Positions 60,610 through 64,000 of a stretch of 64,000 bases of DNA are shown piece by piece. A program made the translations under genes and the position numbers. Every line of letters starts with the position of its first letter. The stretch's first letter is position 1. Source of the stretch: Bdellovibrio bacteriovorus (GTDB taxonomy: Bacteria; Bdellovibrionota; Bdellovibrionia; Bdellovibrionales; Bdellovibrionaceae); assembly GCF_001592735.1 (NCBI RefSeq), contig NZ_LUKE01000003.1, forward strand, positions 124,001 through 188,000. The letters run 5' to 3'. Under the pieces are notes generated by a model that searched no databases, had not been told where the DNA came from, and saw only the letters and a program-made list of their open reading frames with translations.

Positions 60610-63600
60610 TCACGCGACAAGTGAACGAACAAAACCCTCTTTGGTATAAGGACGCGATTATTTATCAGCTCCACGTTCGGGCCTTTTTTGATTCTAACGA
60701 TGATGGAATCGGGGATTTTCAAGGCTTAATCCAGAAGTTGGACTATCTGGCCAATTTAGGGGTGACCGCTATCTGGCTTTTGCCTTTTTATCCATCGCCG
60801 TTAAAGGATGATGGTTATGATATTGCCGATTATACAAAAGTGAATCCCGCCTACGGAAACTTAGAAGATTTTAAAGAGTTCTTACATCAAGCCCATCGCC
60901 GCAATATGCGCGTGATCACAGAACTTGTCATCAATCACACCTCTGATCAGCATGAATGGTTTCAAAAATCTCGCCGTGCGCCGCCAGATTCTTATTGGCG
61001 CAACTTTTACGTGTGGAGTGATGATCCGAAAAAATATAAAGGCGTGCGGATTATTTTCAAAGACTTTGAAACTTCGAACTGGGCCTGGGATCCAGTCGCC
61101 AAAAGTTATTACTGGCATCGTTTTTATTCCCACCAGCCAGATCTTAATTTTGACAACCCCGAAGTGCAAAAAGCGGTGTTTCAAGCTTTTGATTTCTGGA
61201 TGGAGATGGGTGTGGACGGCATGCGCCTAGATGCCGTGCCTTACCTTTTTGAGCGCGAAGGGACGAGCTGTGAAAATTTGCCAGAAACCCATGACTTCTT
61301 AAAAAAACTCAGAGCCTATATCGATTCGAAATATCCCGGCACCATGCTTTTAGCTGAAGCCAATCAGTGGCCCGAAGATGCGGTTAATTATTTTGGCAAC
61401 GGCGATGAATGTCATATGAACTTTCACTTCCCGTTGATGCCGCGTCTTTTTATGGCGTTAAAAATGGAAGATCGTTACTCCATTATCGATATTTTAAAAC
61501 AAACGCCGGAAATTCCAGAAAATTGCCAGTGGGCGACTTTCTTAAGGAATCACGATGAATTGACTTTAGAAATGGTCACGGATGAAGAGCGTGACTATAT
61601 GTACAAGGTCTATGCCAGTGATCCTCGCGCGCGCATCAATTTAGGTGTACGTCGACGTTTGGCCCCGCTCGCGGGCAATGATCGCCGGCAGATAGAGCTC
61701 TTAAACAGTCTTCTTTTTTCACTGCCCGGATCGCCCATTATTTATTATGGCGATGAGATCGGGATGGGAGATAATATTTATCTAGGGGATCGAGATGGAG
61801 TAAGAACACCATTTCAGTGGAATCTGGATCGTAACGCCGGTTTTTCTAAAACCAATCCGCAACGTCTTTATTTGCCCGTGATTTCGACTCCCGAATACCA
61901 TGCGGAATCCATTAACGTTGAAAACCTAAGGGCCAACCCGACGTCCCTCTTATGGTGGATGACGAAATTAATTGCCCTGCGAACTTCGAACCCCGTGCTC
62001 AGTCGAGGCAAAATTAATTTTATCAACAATTCAAATCCCAAAGTTTTGTCTTACGTTCGGAAACTTGAGGGCGAGGGCATTGTGTGTGTGGTTAATCTTT
62101 CTCGCAATGCGCAGTTTGTGGAATTAAACCTGTCAGAATTTAAAGGCGCAACGCCCACGGAAATTTTTGGACAAACAGAATTTCCAAAGATCGGGGAGGG
62201 GGCCTATGTTTTAACCCTGGCCCCTTATTCCTTTTATTGGCTGCAAGTTTCGCAACAAGAAGCCGCTGAAAAAGCAGGATGGAGCACTAAAGAAACTCCT
62301 ATAATCTTTGACGAAGATCCTTTGCAGACCTTGCGAGATCGTAAAGTCTGGGCGCCGCTTTCGAAATCAATTAAACACTATCTAATGCGCAGTCGTTGGT
62401 ACAGCGGAAAAAACCGACGTATCAGTACGATTGAACTTGTTGAAAGCTTCCCAATCCCTATGCCTGACGAGGTCGGACCCGCACGTCTTGCTATTGTCAG
62501 AGTTCATTTTTCTGAAGGTCTTGCAGAAAGTTATCTTTTGGGGCTGGGCCATGCAAAAGGAGCGCGCGCTAAAAAAATGCGCGATGAAAAACCCCAAGTC
62601 GTTATCGGGGAAACCTCAAATGGCCATGATGGAGTGGTTTATGATGCCCTGATGGATGCAGACTTCTGTAAAAGCCTTTTAAAAGCCATGCTAACCAAAC
62701 AAAATATCGCGGGATCTTTTGGTAAGATCATCTCTGAATTTTATGATATGGAGGACGATCAGGAAATTCCAGAGCCGCAGTTTAAAGGTTTTGATCAAAG
62801 CAATTCATCCGTCTTATTTGGTGATAAGTACTATATGAAGTTCTACCGTCGCATCGAAGAAGGTGAAAATCCAGAGGTCGAACTGGGCCGATACTTAGGT
62901 GAAAAGAACTTTAAAAGCACTTCGAAATATTTAGGCAATCTTTCTTATTTGCACGGCACCCAAGCTTCTTCGTTAGCGGTGGTGCAAAAAGTTGTCAAAC
63001 ATGAAATTGATGGCTGGAACCTCATCGTAAATCGAGTGGAGCAATTAGGCGAAAGGTTAATCACTGAATCAATGTTGGAAAAGTCTTCGTTGAAGCCGCG
63101 CTTGAAAGTGGAATTGCTGCCCGAAATGAATCCTTCGGTTGGTTATCAAGAAGTGGCTGGTTATTCCTTGATGCTGGCTAAACTTTTAGGCGAAAGAACG
63201 GCCGACATGCATCTCGCACTGGGTTCTGATGATCGTGATCCGGTCTTTATTCCGGAGCCTTTTACACCTTTCCACCAAAGATCCGTATTCCAAAGTTTTA
63301 GAAACTTGACCGACAAAGTTTTAAACCTTTTAGAAAATGCGCTACCTCAACTTGAGGGTCAGACCTTAGAGCTCGCTAAAAAAGTATTGGCCGCGCAAAA
63401 TCTTATCTATGATCGTTTTGCTTATATGAAGCATGTACCTTTAAGTGGATTGCGTACGCGTATCCATGGGGACTACCACCTCGGGCAGGTCCTTTATACG
63501 GGCGAAGATTTCTTGATTATCGACTTTGAAGGAGAGCCCGCACGCGGATTTGGGGAAAGAAAATTAAAGCGCAGTCCGCTAAAAGATGTGGCCGGTATGA

Positions 63601-63926
63601 TCAGATCTTTTGCCTACGTCGCCGAGTTTTCAAATCGCAAGTATGTGATCAAAGAACAAGACCGGGCTTCGCTGATGGATCACTTACATACTTGGACCAC
63701 GTGGATGAGTGTCGAATTCCTAAAATCTTACTTAAACAAAATGGCGGGCAGTGAACTTTTGCCAAAAGAAGATCGGCAGATTGAAAGTCTGCTTAAAATG
63801 TTCTTATTAGAAAAAGCCCTGTATGAAGTGGGCTACGAAATCCAAAATCGCCCCGATTGGGTGAATATTCCTTTAACCGGAGTTTTAGAGATTTTAGAAG
63901 ACGGGGACGGAAGTGAAAAACGCTAA
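60606..63926 (+). CDS. treS: Trehalose synthase-maltokinase fusion (TreS-Mak)
   Basis: A 1106-residue two-domain enzyme. Residues 1 to about 555 are TreS, a GH13 trehalose/maltose isomerase: AIIYQLHVRAFFDSN, DYTKVNPAYG, MRLDAVPYLFEREGT (D209), LLAEANQWPED (E251), RNHDELTLEMV (D317). From about 580 onward is a maltokinase (Pep2): HYLMRSRWYSGKNR, IHGDYHLGQVLYTG (H954-D956) and DFEGEPARGFGERKLKRSPLKDVAGM. It converts trehalose to maltose and then to maltose-1-phosphate, feeding GlgE. Such fusions are common in proteobacteria. It overlaps the next start. Confidence 0.95.
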   Translation: MITRQVNEQNPLWYKDAIIYQLHVRAFFDSNDDGIGDFQGLIQKLDYLANLGVTAIWLLPFYPSPLKDDGYDIADYTKVNPAYGNLEDFKEFLHQAHRRNMRVITELVINHTSDQHEWFQKSRRAPPDSYWRNFYVWSDDPKKYKGVRIIFKDFETSNWAWDPVAKSYYWHRFYSHQPDLNFDNPEVQKAVFQAFDFWMEMGVDGMRLDAVPYLFEREGTSCENLPETHDFLKKLRAYIDSKYPGTMLLAEANQWPEDAVNYFGNGDECHMNFHFPLMPRLFMALKMEDRYSIIDILKQTPEIPENCQWATFLRNHDELTLEMVTDEERDYMYKVYASDPRARINLGVRRRLAPLAGNDRRQIELLNSLLFSLPGSPIIYYGDEIGMGDNIYLGDRDGVRTPFQWNLDRNAGFSKTNPQRLYLPVISTPEYHAESINVENLRANPTSLLWWMTKLIALRTSNPVLSRGKINFINNSNPKVLSYVRKLEGEGIVCVVNLSRNAQFVELNLSEFKGATPTEIFGQTEFPKIGEGAYVLTLAPYSFYWLQVSQQEAAEKAGWSTKETPIIFDEDPLQTLRDRKVWAPLSKSIKHYLMRSRWYSGKNRRISTIELVESFPIPMPDEVGPARLAIVRVHFSEGLAESYLLGLGHAKGARAKKMRDEKPQVVIGETSNGHDGVVYDALMDADFCKSLLKAMLTKQNIAGSFGKIISEFYDMEDDQEIPEPQFKGFDQSNSSVLFGDKYYMKFYRRIEEGENPEVELGRYLGEKNFKSTSKYLGNLSYLHGTQASSLAVVQKVVKHEIDGWNLIVNRVEQLGERLITESMLEKSSLKPRLKVELLPEMNPSVGYQEVAGYSLMLAKLLGERTADMHLALGSDDRDPVFIPEPFTPFHQRSVFQSFRNLTDKVLNLLENALPQLEGQTLELAKKVLAAQNLIYDRFAYMKHVPLSGLRTRIHGDYHLGQVLYTGEDFLIIDFEGEPARGFGERKLKRSPLKDVAGMIRSFAYVAEFSNRKYVIKEQDRASLMDHLHTWTTWMSVEFLKSYLNKMAGSELLPKEDRQIESLLKMFLLEKALYEVGYEIQNRPDWVNIPLTGVLEILEDGDGSEKR

Positions 63927-64000
63927 TTTGTGGCGAAAAGCGGCCCGCATGAGCGGGGTGCAGACTGATTTTATCGATGCGAATAAAAAGCTCATAAAAG
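63913..64000 (+). CDS. Partial gene, probable 4-alpha-glucanotransferase (MalQ-like)
   Basis: From GTG 63913 (a downstream ATG at 63949 is also possible) the frame runs off the right edge: about 29 residues, including LWRKAARMSGVQTDFIDANK. The phrase LxRxxGVQTxFxDAxGK is the usual start of proteobacterial MalQ proteins. It overlaps the TreS-Mak stop by 14 bases. MalQ would disproportionate maltodextrins and fit this cluster. Too short to be certain. Confidence 0.45.
   Translation, partial: MKNANLWRKAARMSGVQTDFIDANKKLIK

Noticed and set aside
1-64000. Search by eye for tRNA or rRNA genes, CRISPR repeats, insertion sequences, prophage genes
   Set aside because: No cloverleaf-like or repeated-spacer pattern, transposase or integrase was found; short degraded elements could still be missed without computation.

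Overview
The window looks like a chromosome segment of a predatory or free-living bacterium of the Bdellovibrio group (Bdellovibrionota). This assignment is an inference. It rests on a TIGR02147/DUF4423 regulator paired with a GNGG-type secreted protein, a fused CcoN-CcoO cytochrome oxidase subunit, a long type 2 isoleucyl-tRNA synthetase, many small secreted orphan proteins, and dense ATGA/GTGA gene overlaps. I see no rRNA, tRNA, CRISPR array, insertion sequence or prophage gene. Coding density is very high, and only one gene-free stretch exceeds 300 bases (27249-27575), which holds a strong terminator.

Layout. 1-8.7 kb: orphan and secreted proteins (one with an HExxH site), a TIGR02147 regulator, a DnaQ-type exonuclease, an M48 lipoprotein protease, a stress-type SDR and a DUF3137 protein. 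8.7-19.1 kb: a seven-gene, fully overlapping minus-strand operon in the order PepSY protein, MFS exporter, iucA, iucB, iucC, iucD, iutA. This is a complete aerobactin-type siderophore system. 19.3-31.9 kb: small secreted and effector-binding proteins, ileS-trmO, a hydroxyacid dehydrogenase, a secreted protein with amidoligase-like motifs, a Tsx porin, SDR, YceI, YecM, and a stand-alone threonyl-tRNA synthetase core behind a possible attenuator leader. 33.2-41.3 kb: a cbb3 oxidase cluster (ccoI, ccoS, ccoNO fusion, ccoQ, one-heme ccoP, ccoG, DsbD_2-type membrane protein) next to a Crp/Fnr regulator gene and an FNR-like palindrome. 41.4-53.9 kb: mixed genes, including a DUF3011 protein, a PDZ lipoprotein, an RhlE-type helicase, a DUF1653-GNAT fusion, and a stress-like operon of SRPBCC, Zn-dehydrogenase, DUF6766 and Lys-rich DUF6496 proteins. 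53.9-64 kb: trehalose/alpha-glucan metabolism with otsAB (overlapping an MscS channel gene), glgX, glgE, a treS-maltokinase fusion and the start of a malQ-like gene.

How the genes work together. The siderophore operon covers lysine hydroxylation (IucD), acetylation (IucB), coupling to citrate (IucA, IucC), export (MFS), receptor uptake (IutA) and probably inner-membrane iron handling (PepSY). The sugar cluster connects trehalose synthesis (OtsAB) with trehalose to maltose to maltose-1-phosphate (TreS-Mak), glucan elongation (GlgE) and debranching (GlgX). That is a full trehalose-glycogen circuit with an osmotic channel attached. The oxidase cluster is a compact microaerobic respiration module with its own likely oxygen- or redox-sensing regulator.

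The most interesting less-described items are the secreted amidoligase-like protein (25836-27248), the truncated ThrRS with a short leader ORF ending in two Thr codons (31962-32124), the FNR-like box placed 32 bp from a -10-like hexamer before ccoI, a 15-bp perfect hairpin abutting a Shine-Dalgarno (19865-19900), and the DUF1653-GNAT fusion. None of these was checked by a database search.
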